IMG/VR virus record: IMGVR_UViG_3300017917_001030 | Location: 1 to 64,000 of that record | DNA length: 64,000 bases | Reading direction: 5' to 3' (one strand) | Source: a virus | Part shown: in pieces, positions 45,671 through 54,565 of the stretch | Numbering within the stretch: position 1 is the first letter of the stretch | Layout: every line of letters begins with the position of its first letter | The notes under the pieces: model-generated | The model's database searches: none | Seen by the model: the letters and a program-made list of their open reading frames with translations, nothing else | Told to the model about the DNA's origin: nothing | Made by a program: the position numbers and the translations under genes

Positions 45671-46836
45671 AAAAGCTAAGTGACGCTGCATTAAACATAG
45701 ATGGACAGCCCATGTTCAAGTACTTGGACAGGGCTAGGAAGTTGGAACAACAGGGTCGTTCAATGATTCATATGGAAATCGGTGACCCTGATTTCTCCAC
45801 GCCTCATAATATTACTATGGCAGCGTTTAAAGCTTTGGCTGAGGGCAAAACACATTATACAAGTAGCTGGGGTGATCTAGAATTTAGAGAAGCAATAAGA
45901 GATGCTACATTAAGCAGCCGAGGGTTTTATCCTGATCTTAATCAAGTTCTAGTATTGCCTGGCGCAAACATTGGCATATTTTATGCGGTGTTTTGTTTAT
46001 GTGATCCTGGTACAGAAGTTCTTGTACCAGACCCAGGGTTTGCGACATACTACAGTTCAATAAAGATGTGTGGTGTAAATGCAGTTCGTGTTCATTTGAA
46101 AGAGGAGCATGGATTTAGAATGCAAGCCGAGGATGTAAGAAAACTAATTACAGACAAAACAAGATTGCTTATTCTTAATAGTCCAAACAATCCGACAGGT
46201 GCAGTTATGACTAAAGAAGAATTAAAAGCAATATATGATCTATGCGTTGAGAAAGACATTTATCTCTACAGCGATGAAATCTATAGTCGAATGATTTATG
46301 ACGACTATGAATTCACTAGCCCTAGCCAATATGACAAGTGCATGACCCATGTTATTTTAAGTAATGGTTTTAGCAAAGCATTTGCAATGACTGGATGGAG
46401 ACTCGGTTGCTTGATTGGTCCTGCAGAAGTTATGGAAAGAATGGCTGCGTTGTTACAGACAACAAGTAGTTGCGTTAGTTCTTTCATACAAAGTGCAGGC
46501 ACTGAGGCGATTCGAGGCCCACAAGATGCAGTATATAAGATGATGTTTGAATATAAACAACGCCGTGATCTATTGGTATCTGGTCTAAATACAATAAAGG
46601 GATTTAATTGTCAGACACCAGGCGGCGCATTTTATGTGTTTCCTAATATTACAGAAACGGGCCTAACAGATGTTGAGGTGTGTGAACAGCTAATGGATAA
46701 AGCAGGTGTTGTAACTGTACCGGGTAGTTGTTTTGGTGAACACGGTGCTGGGCATATTCGGTTATGTTATGCAACAGATATGTATAGTATCAAGTCTGCA
46801 TTAAATCGAATTAACAAATGGGCGGAGAATCTATGA
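45667..46836 (+). CDS. Class I PLP aminotransferase
   Basis: 389 residues. AspC-like fold: MEIGDPDFSTP, HYTSSWGDLEFREAI, NSPNNPTGAVM, YSDEIYSRM and the PLP-lysine in NGFSKAFAMTGWRLG. Such enzymes act on amino and keto acids, not usually on nucleotide sugars. Lying between the E1-like dehydrase and a split TPP enzyme, it may provide or use a keto acid for that enzyme. Overlaps both neighbours by 4 bases. Confidence 0.9.
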   Translation: MKKLSDAALNIDGQPMFKYLDRARKLEQQGRSMIHMEIGDPDFSTPHNITMAAFKALAEGKTHYTSSWGDLEFREAIRDATLSSRGFYPDLNQVLVLPGANIGIFYAVFCLCDPGTEVLVPDPGFATYYSSIKMCGVNAVRVHLKEEHGFRMQAEDVRKLITDKTRLLILNSPNNPTGAVMTKEELKAIYDLCVEKDIYLYSDEIYSRMIYDDYEFTSPSQYDKCMTHVILSNGFSKAFAMTGWRLGCLIGPAEVMERMAALLQTTSSCVSSFIQSAGTEAIRGPQDAVYKMMFEYKQRRDLLVSGLNTIKGFNCQTPGGAFYVFPNITETGLTDVEVCEQLMDKAGVVTVPGSCFGEHGAGHIRLCYATDMYSIKSALNRINKWAENL

Positions 46837-47846
46837 GAGTAAGTGATTGGATTGCTAATTATTTAAAATCTATTGGAGTGGAACGTGTTCATGGTCTAAT
46901 GGGTGGCGGTGCTGCTGGTCTTAATGATGGTTTTATTAAGCAAGGTATGCCATATATTTGTTACCATCATGAACAAGGTGCAGGCCATGCTGCAATCGGT
47001 GAAAGTAAATTTACCGGAAAAGTCTCTGTTGTTAATCCAACGACTGGGTGTGCTGGAACAAATTGTGCAACATCTGTTCTTAATGCCTGGCAAGATAGCG
47101 TGCCTGTTGTTTTTATTAGCGGTAATGTTCGTAAAAATACTTGTAGCAGATACATTAATAAACAGCGTAAAACAAACATCAGAAAATATGGCATTCAAGA
47201 ACATGATGTAGTTGAGACCTACAAGTCGATGACAAAATACTCTGTGTTTATTGAAAGCCCCGAGGATGTTTGTTACGAACTACAAAAAGCAATATTTATT
47301 GCAACCTCTGATCGTAAGGGCCCTGTTTGGCTAGATATTCCTAGTGATGTTCAAAGTGCGTCTATGCCTGAAAATCCAAGAACATACAATGATCTATCTA
47401 TTAATATAGAGGGCAATTCTGAAATTTTTGAAACTTATAAAGACCTAATTAATAAGGCAGAAAGGCCTGTTGTTCTTGCAGGTTACGGTATTAGACAAAG
47501 TGATACTGTAGAAAATTTTGTAGAGTTTATTGAGCAATACAATATTCCCTATGTTAGTACATATGGTGCTCGAGATTATACAGAGTTCAATCATCCTCTT
47601 AATATTGGCGCAGTGGGTATTAAAGGAAGTAGAGCAGGTAATTTTGCGATGCAGAATGCTGATCTATTATTAATTCTAGGATGTAGTTTAAATAGTAGCG
47701 TAATTGGTTATGATCCTGCGCAGTTTAGTCCAAAGAGTTATAAAATACTAGTAGATATAGATTCCAATGAAATGGAAAAAGATATTATTAAAGTGGACAA
47801 AAAGTTCTGTTCCTCATTAGACAAATTTTTCGCGGGGATGAAATGA
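46833..47846 (+). CDS. TPP-dependent enzyme, N-terminal half (Pyr and middle domains)
   Basis: 337 residues from ATG 46833 (GGCGGAG RBS, ATGA overlap). Acetolactate synthase-like: the catalytic Glu lies in HHEQGAGHAAIGESKFTGK, followed by NPTTGCAGTNCATSVLNAWQ and a middle domain with AERPVVLAGYGIR. It ends before the PP domain, which is the next gene. Together they resemble the acetolactate-synthase-like proteins of bacterial O-antigen clusters, including YerE, which adds a two-carbon branch to a 3,6-dideoxy-4-keto sugar. Confidence 0.88.
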   Translation: MRVSDWIANYLKSIGVERVHGLMGGGAAGLNDGFIKQGMPYICYHHEQGAGHAAIGESKFTGKVSVVNPTTGCAGTNCATSVLNAWQDSVPVVFISGNVRKNTCSRYINKQRKTNIRKYGIQEHDVVETYKSMTKYSVFIESPEDVCYELQKAIFIATSDRKGPVWLDIPSDVQSASMPENPRTYNDLSINIEGNSEIFETYKDLINKAERPVVLAGYGIRQSDTVENFVEFIEQYNIPYVSTYGARDYTEFNHPLNIGAVGIKGSRAGNFAMQNADLLLILGCSLNSSVIGYDPAQFSPKSYKILVDIDSNEMEKDIIKVDKKFCSSLDKFFAGMK

Positions 47847-48583
47847 ATAGACAAGAATGGATTGCAAAATGTAATGACTGGAAAAATAAGTGGCCTACAA
47901 TTATTCCAGAATATAAAGCAAACAACGAAGACTATGTCTTTAATCTATATGCTGTTTTAGATGCTATTAACAAATATAGCAGACCCGAAGATATTTTAAT
48001 GGGTGATGCTGGTAGCATTAGTTATGCTGGCCCTGTTGCTCTTGAGACTAAGCCGGGGCAACGAATGATCTTCAGTCCAGCTCAAGCGGATATGGGATGG
48101 GCAGTTCCCGCAGCAGTGGGTGTAGCCATGGCTAGTAAACAACCTGTAATTGCTATTGTAGGTGACGGCAGTTTTATGAGTAACGTGCAAGAACTTGCGG
48201 TCATCAAGCAACACAATCTAAATATTAAGTTCTTTATTCTTAACAATGATGGTTATCTTAGTATCAAGAATACACAAAGTAAATACTATGATGGTCGAGT
48301 ATATGGTACAAGTACAGAAACGGGTATTTGGTTCCCTAGCTTTCACAACATTGCTATGACATTTGGTCTACGTTATGTTGATATGAGATTAGCACATGAT
48401 CTGTTACAGATACCTTTACTTCTAGAAAGTCCAGAACCTATGATTATAGATTGTAAGTGTCTATCATCACAAGAAATTCTACCTGCTCAGGCATTGCGTG
48501 ATGGCAAGCAAGTAGGCTTACATGATATGACGCCCTTCTTACCTGATGATGTTCTAAAACAAGAAATGATAGTGGAGCTATAA
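47843..48583 (+). CDS. TPP-dependent enzyme, C-terminal half (PP domain)
   Basis: 246 residues. Carries the TPP/Mg motif GDGSFMSNVQELAV ending ILNNDGY, preceded by FSPAQADMGWAVPAAVGVAM. Its start overlaps the stop of the N-terminal half by 4 bases and there is no frameshift linking them, so the enzyme is made as two coupled chains. A single-base or re-initiation origin from a fused ancestor is possible. Confidence 0.88.
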   Translation: MNRQEWIAKCNDWKNKWPTIIPEYKANNEDYVFNLYAVLDAINKYSRPEDILMGDAGSISYAGPVALETKPGQRMIFSPAQADMGWAVPAAVGVAMASKQPVIAIVGDGSFMSNVQELAVIKQHNLNIKFFILNNDGYLSIKNTQSKYYDGRVYGTSTETGIWFPSFHNIAMTFGLRYVDMRLAHDLLQIPLLLESPEPMIIDCKCLSSQEILPAQALRDGKQVGLHDMTPFLPDDVLKQEMIVEL

Positions 48584-48585
48584 TA

Positions 48586-49356
48586 ATGAAAGTAGTTGTT
48601 ATCGGTGCCGCGGGATTTATCGGCTCATACTTAACAAAACGTCTTACAGAAAAACATCAAGTGTTGCCAGTATACAGAGATACATTTGATGTGTTCGACA
48701 ACCAAACAGTAAAAACTATTCTCGAAACTATTAAACCTGACTACGTGATAAATTGCCTATCGCATGGAGGATACGACTTATCTAGTAATAATTCAGAATA
48801 CTTTTCTAAGAACATGACTTTGTTCTGGAACTTTTATTCTAATCAAGAACATTTTGGTAAGTATATTAATATAGGATCAGGTATTGAAAAAGTAGTAACG
48901 CCTAATTATAATAATGCATATGCTTTCTCAAAGAGAGAGATTTCTAAAATAATTAGAACAAACAATAAGTTTCTAAATTTCTACCTATATGGATGTTTCG
49001 GTAGCCACGAAAAAGATACAAGGTTACTAAAGAGATTTCTTGCAAGCGAAGAGCCGTTCGTTCTAAAGAATGATAGACGCTTTGATTATATCTCGATACA
49101 AGATTTCTATAAGTTTATAGAATATGAATTGGATGGCAAACTTGCAACCGAAACAACATTTACAGAAATAGATTGTGTCTATAATAACAAGATGCTCATT
49201 AGTGAGTTTCTAACTATGTTCTGTGATATAAATAATATTAGAAAGAACTTTATTATTGAATCGACAAGTGATGATGATTACATTGGCCGAAATCCTAACT
49301 TGCATGGGTTGCACCTTTACGGTATTGGACACGGCCTTAAAGAATATATGGCATGA
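48586..49356 (+). CDS. NAD-dependent epimerase/dehydratase-like SDR
   Basis: 256 residues, short for the family. NAD motif VVIGAAGFIGSYL, INIGSGIEK for the serine region and YAFSKRE for the Tyr-Lys pair. The C-terminal substrate domain is reduced. It may reduce or epimerise the branched or dideoxy keto sugar made by the preceding genes. This type is typical beside TPP enzymes in O-antigen clusters. Confidence 0.8.
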   Translation: MKVVVIGAAGFIGSYLTKRLTEKHQVLPVYRDTFDVFDNQTVKTILETIKPDYVINCLSHGGYDLSSNNSEYFSKNMTLFWNFYSNQEHFGKYINIGSGIEKVVTPNYNNAYAFSKREISKIIRTNNKFLNFYLYGCFGSHEKDTRLLKRFLASEEPFVLKNDRRFDYISIQDFYKFIEYELDGKLATETTFTEIDCVYNNKMLISEFLTMFCDINNIRKNFIIESTSDDDYIGRNPNLHGLHLYGIGHGLKEYMA

Positions 49357-50300
49357 AAAATAAAATTGTTTACATTACAGGATGCTTAGGTTTCATTGGA
49401 TACCATGTGACCAAAAAATGTTTAGATGCAGGCTTTTATGTTTTTGGTATAGATAAAAAGACATATGCCAGCAATCTAAATTTTCTCCCAGAACTTCTCA
49501 AATACCCACACTTTAAATTCTTAGAATCCGATATCAACGATATCGAGCGAATTTTAGATTGTGACTACTTTATTAATACTGCCGCAGAAACTCATGTGGA
49601 TAACAGTATTGTAAGTTCTGACGTTTTTCTAAAAAGCAACATTAACGGTGTTCATAAAATACTTGAGCTTATAAAGGTAATGCCTAAAGCTCGTAGACCG
49701 ACACTATTGCATTTTAGTACGGACGAAGTCTATGGAGATATCGCGTCTGGTTTCCATACAGAAACAGATCTACTAAAGCCTAGCAATCCTTATTCTGCAT
49801 CCAAAGCAGCCGCTGATATGTTGGTGCTTGCGTGGGCCAGAACATTTGATATTCCATACGTAATTGTTCGACCAACAAATAATTATGGTATAGGTCAGTA
49901 TGTTGAGAAGTTTATTCCTAAAGCAATTAAGAATCTCACACTAGGTAAACCTATAATGATGCATGACCATGGTACTCCTAGACGAACATGGTTACACGTT
50001 TCAGATACGGCATCTGCAATTATGACAATAGTTAATTCGGGTGTCAAAAATGAGATCTATAATATCTCTGGAAATTACGAAGAACAAAATATTGCTGTCG
50101 CACGAAAAATAATTGACGAATTTTACATTACAACAGAGTATGAATCTTTTATGGACTTTACAGAAAAGAGACAAGGCCAAGATGTAAGATACGCTATAGA
50201 TGACTCTAAATTAAAAGCATTGGGATGGGCACCTGTTGCTGATTTTGATACTGAGCTAAAAGCTATTGTAGATTATTATAAAGAAAATTTTATATGGTAA
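49353..50300 (+). CDS. RmlB-like nucleotide-sugar 4,6-dehydratase
   Basis: 315 residues. TGCLGFIGYHVTK, HFSTDEVYGDIAS (Asp-Glu of 4,6-dehydratases), YSASKAAADMLVLAWARTF and VRPTNNYGIGQYVEKFIPKAI are those of dTDP-glucose 4,6-dehydratase. The sugar nucleotide could be dTDP- or CDP-glucose. Together with the E1-like dehydrase it would supply the 4-keto-6-deoxy substrate. Overlaps neighbours by 4 and 7 bases. Confidence 0.88.
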   Translation: MKNKIVYITGCLGFIGYHVTKKCLDAGFYVFGIDKKTYASNLNFLPELLKYPHFKFLESDINDIERILDCDYFINTAAETHVDNSIVSSDVFLKSNINGVHKILELIKVMPKARRPTLLHFSTDEVYGDIASGFHTETDLLKPSNPYSASKAAADMLVLAWARTFDIPYVIVRPTNNYGIGQYVEKFIPKAIKNLTLGKPIMMHDHGTPRRTWLHVSDTASAIMTIVNSGVKNEIYNISGNYEEQNIAVARKIIDEFYITTEYESFMDFTEKRQGQDVRYAIDDSKLKALGWAPVADFDTELKAIVDYYKENFIW

Positions 50301-50992
50301 AGAAAATTATATCAATTAGCGTATGGGGAAATGATCCTCGCTATATTAAAGGTGCTGAAAGACAGTACGAATTAGCTAAAGAATTCTATCCCGATTGGAA
50401 GTTTAGAATCTATACTGACGATAGAAACAAATTTACGCATCTCAAGGATGCCATGATTGTAGAAGTCACTGACGGTAGTTATGGTATGTACTGGAGATTC
50501 GGCGCAATGTTTGAGGACAGCGAGAACATTGTTATTGTCAGAGATTCTGATAGTAGAATAACTGAGCGAGAAGCGAGAGCTGTTAACGAATGGTTGGAAT
50601 CAGATAAAAAGTTTCATACATTCAGAGATCACGATGCACATTATGAATTTCCTATCATAGGTTGTGCATTTGGTTATAAAGGACGCTTTGATCTTGATAC
50701 GTTTTATCGTATGTTAGATTATAGAAAACGCCTGGACAAATATCTCGGAGATCAACTATTCTTAAGGGATATAATTTATCCTTTGGTTGAAAATAATATG
50801 TTGGTACATTCGATGCATGAAGGATGGTTCGGGGAGACACGAAAACAATTAGTCAATCCTTATGACTTCTGCGGCAACGGATATGATGAGAATGATATGC
50901 CTTTGTATCCACCCACACTTGCAGAATGTAACGGATTCGAACCAAGCAAAGTTTCACCTGAGTTTAAGTTCAACAAAGGTGCACTTAAATGA
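50294..50992 (+). CDS. GT-A-like glycosyltransferase
   Basis: 232 residues. SISVWGNDPRYIKGAERQYEL, FYPDWKFRIYTDD and SYGMYWRFGAMFEDSENIVI lead to the DxD in VRDSDSRITE. DHDAHYEFPIIGCAFGYKG follows. This is the usual order of a small GT-A transferase found in phage and giant-virus glycan loci. Acceptor unknown. Confidence 0.75.
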   Translation: MVKKIISISVWGNDPRYIKGAERQYELAKEFYPDWKFRIYTDDRNKFTHLKDAMIVEVTDGSYGMYWRFGAMFEDSENIVIVRDSDSRITEREARAVNEWLESDKKFHTFRDHDAHYEFPIIGCAFGYKGRFDLDTFYRMLDYRKRLDKYLGDQLFLRDIIYPLVENNMLVHSMHEGWFGETRKQLVNPYDFCGNGYDENDMPLYPPTLAECNGFEPSKVSPEFKFNKGALK

Positions 50993-51789
50993 AAAGCTAT
51001 TTTATCGTACCTGTATTCAATAAAGAATTTTTAATTGCAGATGTTTATCTAGGAATTGTTAATTCTGTTACACCCGGTTCCGACTACAAAATAATTTTTA
51101 TTATAGATGGATGTACAGACAATAGTGAGAACATCATTAGAAGTTATAATAATGAAAATGTAATTATATTGCGCGCCGATGATGTACATGAGATACTAAG
51201 TTTGAATATGGGTCTTAACTATATCAAAGACAATCTTGACCCACAATCTGGCGATTTAGTATTTACAGTGCAAGATGACGTTGTCTTGCAGCAACCTAGT
51301 ATTGATAAAGCATTTGAAGGTCTATTCAAAGAATATCCAGACTTAGGTTATGTCAGTATGCGACTTGGTGCTACAATACACGGAAACGCTGACGGCATAT
51401 TTGAATCTGATTTAGTCGAATCTGAATTCGGTCATTGGAAACAACTTGGTATGAATCATTATAGTATGGTTCCATACAGCGCAATAGTAATTAAAGATAT
51501 TGCAGTAAGAAGTCCTACTTGTATGTTATGGGATAGATATGCAGAAGCCGGATTCTATGATGAGAATTTGGCTCCATGTGGTTATGATTGTCATGATATG
51601 AGTATTCGCATGAATAAGCTAGGTTATCGTAATGCAGTATTCGGTCTTAGATACAGAAGTGATGTTGAATGGGGTGGCATGAGAATGAATCCAGATACAA
51701 AGATTAATTCTAGATTCGGTGATATCTACGATAGGAATCGAAAATATCTTGTTACAAAGCATAGTGATTATTTTGAAGGTAAACGATGA
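50989..51789 (+). CDS. Family 2 glycosyltransferase
   Basis: 266 residues. YFIVPVFNKEFLIADVYLGI, FIIDGCTDNSENII and the VFTVQDDVVL DxD-like site give a GT2 fold. The C-terminus includes APCGYDCHDMSIRMNKLGYR, the usual E/D-D-x-D-like region. Overlaps neighbours by 4 bases each. Confidence 0.85.
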   Translation: MKSYFIVPVFNKEFLIADVYLGIVNSVTPGSDYKIIFIIDGCTDNSENIIRSYNNENVIILRADDVHEILSLNMGLNYIKDNLDPQSGDLVFTVQDDVVLQQPSIDKAFEGLFKEYPDLGYVSMRLGATIHGNADGIFESDLVESEFGHWKQLGMNHYSMVPYSAIVIKDIAVRSPTCMLWDRYAEAGFYDENLAPCGYDCHDMSIRMNKLGYRNAVFGLRYRSDVEWGGMRMNPDTKINSRFGDIYDRNRKYLVTKHSDYFEGKR

Positions 51790-52523
51790 AATATGAAGAT
51801 ATGACAATAGATCAACTAAGTAAAGAAGAAGTTGAATCTATTAAGGATAGAAATGTTCTTTATAACTTATTTAAGAACTCCTATCAAAATTTACCAGATG
51901 AAGTTAAACAACATCGAGAATATTTTACCCAAGAAGGTAGAGGCTTCGGTGAAGATGCATTTCACGCAATGTGGTATTACATTTTCAAACACTATCAACC
52001 TAAACAAATTTTAGAGATTGGTGTGTTTAGAGGACAAACTCTATCATTGTTTCAGTTGCTAGGGAATCTGTTTAATATAGATGTTAATGTAGTTGGTATT
52101 TCTCCAATGGCATCTATTGGCGATTCTAAATCTAATTATGTTGATATAGATTACGAAGCAGACATACTACAGAACTTTGACCAATTTAATCTAAAGCATC
52201 CTAAACTTGTTCGCGCATTTTCTGCAGATGCTAATGCGAGATATGAGATTAAAACAAATAATTGGGATCTAATTTACATAGATGGAAATCACGATTATAT
52301 TAATGTGTTGATTGACTACTTTAATTGTGTGGATACTCTAAACCAAACAGGTATTATTGTGTTAGATGATTCTAGTCTTTATACAGACTTTAATGTCGAA
52401 GGTGCATTTAGAGGCCATGAGGGTCCATCGACTGTAGTACGAGATATTGTTAGCAAAGAGCTTGATAATTTTATTTCGGTTGGTCATAATAATTGTTTTA
52501 GAATTCCTCCGTATGAAGAATAA
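51786..52523 (+). CDS. Class I SAM-dependent methyltransferase
   Basis: 245 residues. Motif I is QILEIGVFRGQTLSLFQLL, motif IV is DLIYIDGNHDY and the following YFNCVDTLNQTGIIVLDD. This is the Methyltransf_24 pattern, commonly O-methylating sugars in glycan clusters. N-terminal ~75 residues form a helical cap. The gene end overlaps the next by 11 bases. Confidence 0.82.
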   Translation: MKYEDMTIDQLSKEEVESIKDRNVLYNLFKNSYQNLPDEVKQHREYFTQEGRGFGEDAFHAMWYYIFKHYQPKQILEIGVFRGQTLSLFQLLGNLFNIDVNVVGISPMASIGDSKSNYVDIDYEADILQNFDQFNLKHPKLVRAFSADANARYEIKTNNWDLIYIDGNHDYINVLIDYFNCVDTLNQTGIIVLDDSSLYTDFNVEGAFRGHEGPSTVVRDIVSKELDNFISVGHNNCFRIPPYEE

Positions 52524-53232
52524 AGTAACAGTAATTACAGCAACAACAGGTTCTCCGTATCTAAGAAAAAATTTAGAATCTGTTGCTGCTCAAACATATG
52601 GCGACGTTCAACATCTTGTTTTTGTTGACGGTGAACACCATATGGATAAAGTTAAACCGCAGTTGGATGGAATAAATGCATCGGTTATAGTTTTACCATA
52701 CGCAACAGGCATTGAACAATACAACGGGCATAAGATGTATGCTGCGGGAACATATCTTGCGAAAGGTGATTACATCTGCTATTTGGATGAGGATAATTGG
52801 ATCGATCCGAACCATGTGGAAAGTCTAATGGCAGTAGCTGACGAAAATAGTTATGCCTGCTCGCTTAGAAAGATAGTAGATTCTGATGGCAAATATATTT
52901 GCAACGATGATTGCGAAAGTCTTGGAAATTGGATTTCGGTTATCAACGACTACTTTGTTGATGTAAACTGTTTCTTTTTTCCTAAACGACTTGCACTACA
53001 ACTAACACCATTATGGTATAGACGTGCAAGACACCCTGATGATCAACCTGAGGTCGATCGTCTATTGACATATACTCTGAGAGAAAATAAAATAGAGTGT
53101 AAGGTAAGTGGTCTGTATACTGTAAACTACAGAGCAGGCAACAGATCAGATTCGGTTCAAGCCCGGTTTTTCTTACAGGGCAATGAAATTATGAAACAAC
53201 GATATAATGGAGTTTTACCATGGGCGAAATAG
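52513..53232 (+). CDS. Family 2 glycosyltransferase
   Basis: 239 residues from ATG 52513; the frame is open upstream but the added residues are a hydrophobic out-of-family stretch inside the methyltransferase gene. VTVITATTGSPYLRKNLESV, HLVFVDGEHHMDK and the DED site of ICYLDEDNWIDPNHVE define GT2. It is the last transferase of the locus and overlaps the DUF3310-like gene by 13 bases. Confidence 0.85.
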   Translation: MKNKVTVITATTGSPYLRKNLESVAAQTYGDVQHLVFVDGEHHMDKVKPQLDGINASVIVLPYATGIEQYNGHKMYAAGTYLAKGDYICYLDEDNWIDPNHVESLMAVADENSYACSLRKIVDSDGKYICNDDCESLGNWISVINDYFVDVNCFFFPKRLALQLTPLWYRRARHPDDQPEVDRLLTYTLRENKIECKVSGLYTVNYRAGNRSDSVQARFFLQGNEIMKQRYNGVLPWAK

Positions 53233-53552
53233 ATTACAAATACAATGAAGGTGAGCTAATTAGAGAATTGAAAGAATACATTGATTCTACATACGGCCAA
53301 CATTATTCATTGTCCAAATATCAAGCATCTGAATTTATTATTGATAACGGTCACGGTGTCGGCTTTTGTGCTGGCAATGTTATGAAATATGTTCAACGTT
53401 ATGGAAAGAAAGCAGGAAGGAATAGACAAGACCTATTAAAGGTGTTACACTATGCTTTAATGCTGTTGTATGTTCACGATGCAGAAACAGGCGAAGGCGT
53501 TGAAAACGATGAGCCGCAATATAAAGAACCAATCCAATTTCACCCAGTTTAA
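53220..53552 (+). CDS. DUF3310-like phage protein
   Basis: 110 residues. The segment HGVGFCAGNVMKYVQRYGKK followed by NRQDLLKVLHYALML matches the core of DUF3310 (FCLGNVIKY...RAGKK...DL.KA.WYL). Function of the family is unknown; it often occurs in nucleotide-metabolism regions of phages. It bridges the glycan locus and the replication genes. Confidence 0.75.
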   Translation: MGEIDYKYNEGELIRELKEYIDSTYGQHYSLSKYQASEFIIDNGHGVGFCAGNVMKYVQRYGKKAGRNRQDLLKVLHYALMLLYVHDAETGEGVENDEPQYKEPIQFHPV

Positions 53553-53567
53553 TACAAAGGATATATT

Positions 53568-54224
53568 ATGCAATTTAGTAATGAAACGATTCAACTATTG
53601 AAGAACTTTGCTGCAATTAACAGCAACATTCTTATTCGCAAGGGTAAGACACTGTCTACAATTAGTACAGCAAAGAATATCTTTGCTAAGGTAACAGTTA
53701 CAGAAGACTTTCCGGTCGAGGTACCTGTTTATGATTTGAACTCTTTGTTGGCGTTGTTGACTTTGATGGAAAATCAAAATGTTGAGTTTGGTGATAAGTC
53801 GTTGACTATCTCTAAAGATAATGGCAAGTTTGAGTATTTCTATTCTAACGCCAGCGTCATTGTTGCAGCACCAGATAAGACGATTGAGATTGATGAACAT
53901 TTCAAGTTCAACCTTTCCTCTGAAGATGTTAATATGCTTATCAAGGCAGCAAATATTACAGCTGCTCCTACAATCTCTGTTATCGCAAAAGATGGCAAGG
54001 TTACATTGGCAGTAGGCGACAAGAAAAACGATACAGCAAATACCTATAAAAAGACTATCGGTGATAGCTCAGAAACATTTGAGTGCCATATGTCTGTAGA
54101 TAACTTCAAGATTGTTCCTGACGCATATGAAGTCACTATCTCTAAGAAGAAGTTGTTCCACTTCAAGCACGCCACAAAACCGCTTGAATACTTTATCGCA
54201 ATGGAGCCGGATTCTGTAGTATGA
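53568..54224 (+). CDS. gp45: DNA polymerase sliding clamp gp45
   Basis: 218 residues (T4 gp45 is 228). Trimeric clamp that tethers polymerase and, in T4, also activates late transcription. Recognised by the start FSNETIQLLKNFAAINSNIL, the LNSLLALLTLMENQ segment and the C-terminal HFKHATKPLEYFIAMEP. aaaggata RBS. It overlaps the next gene by 4 bases. Confidence 0.9.
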   Translation: MQFSNETIQLLKNFAAINSNILIRKGKTLSTISTAKNIFAKVTVTEDFPVEVPVYDLNSLLALLTLMENQNVEFGDKSLTISKDNGKFEYFYSNASVIVAAPDKTIEIDEHFKFNLSSEDVNMLIKAANITAAPTISVIAKDGKVTLAVGDKKNDTANTYKKTIGDSSETFECHMSVDNFKIVPDAYEVTISKKKLFHFKHATKPLEYFIAMEPDSVV

Positions 54225-54550
54225 ACACGGCCACTCGCAGATCATTTGCAAAGACCCTAGGTCTTGTTGGTTTGGTTGCAGTAGGAATCGAAGGATATAA
54301 ACAAGCAAAAGAACGCATCGTTTATAAACAAGATGAGATTCCTTCTGCAGAACTTGAACAACAACTTGAAGGCAAGCCGGTTCTTCAGTTGGCAGCAACA
54401 TACGGAAAACCGAAATACAGAAATTCTTTTTATCTTGTTGGAATGGAAGATTATGAAGAAGGTACTCGTAAAGATGTTAAAGTGCAAATAGTACCTGGGC
54501 CTGATGGCAAACTGTATGTCAAGGAAAATGATTCCTGGCGTAAAATTTAA
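54221..54550 (+). CDS. Small protein with a twin-arginine-like N-terminus
   Basis: 109 residues. The N-terminus MNTATRRSFAKTLGLVGLVAVG has a twin arginine, a Phe and Lys at the Tat motif positions, and a hydrophobic stretch of about 12 residues, but no clear AxA cleavage site. The rest is soluble (VLQLAATYGKPKYRNSF, VQIVPGPDGKLYVKEND). Family not recognised. It sits between gp45 and gp44, an unexpected place for an exported protein. Confidence 0.65.
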   Translation: MNTATRRSFAKTLGLVGLVAVGIEGYKQAKERIVYKQDEIPSAELEQQLEGKPVLQLAATYGKPKYRNSFYLVGMEDYEEGTRKDVKVQIVPGPDGKLYVKENDSWRKI

Positions 54551-54565
54551 TATTATGGAGTTGTT

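Noticed and set aside
46833-48583. Frameshifted single TPP enzyme gene
   Set aside because: Both halves have their own start, the first an RBS, and the 4-base overlap is the same coupling used throughout the operon, so a genuine split is more likely than a sequencing error.
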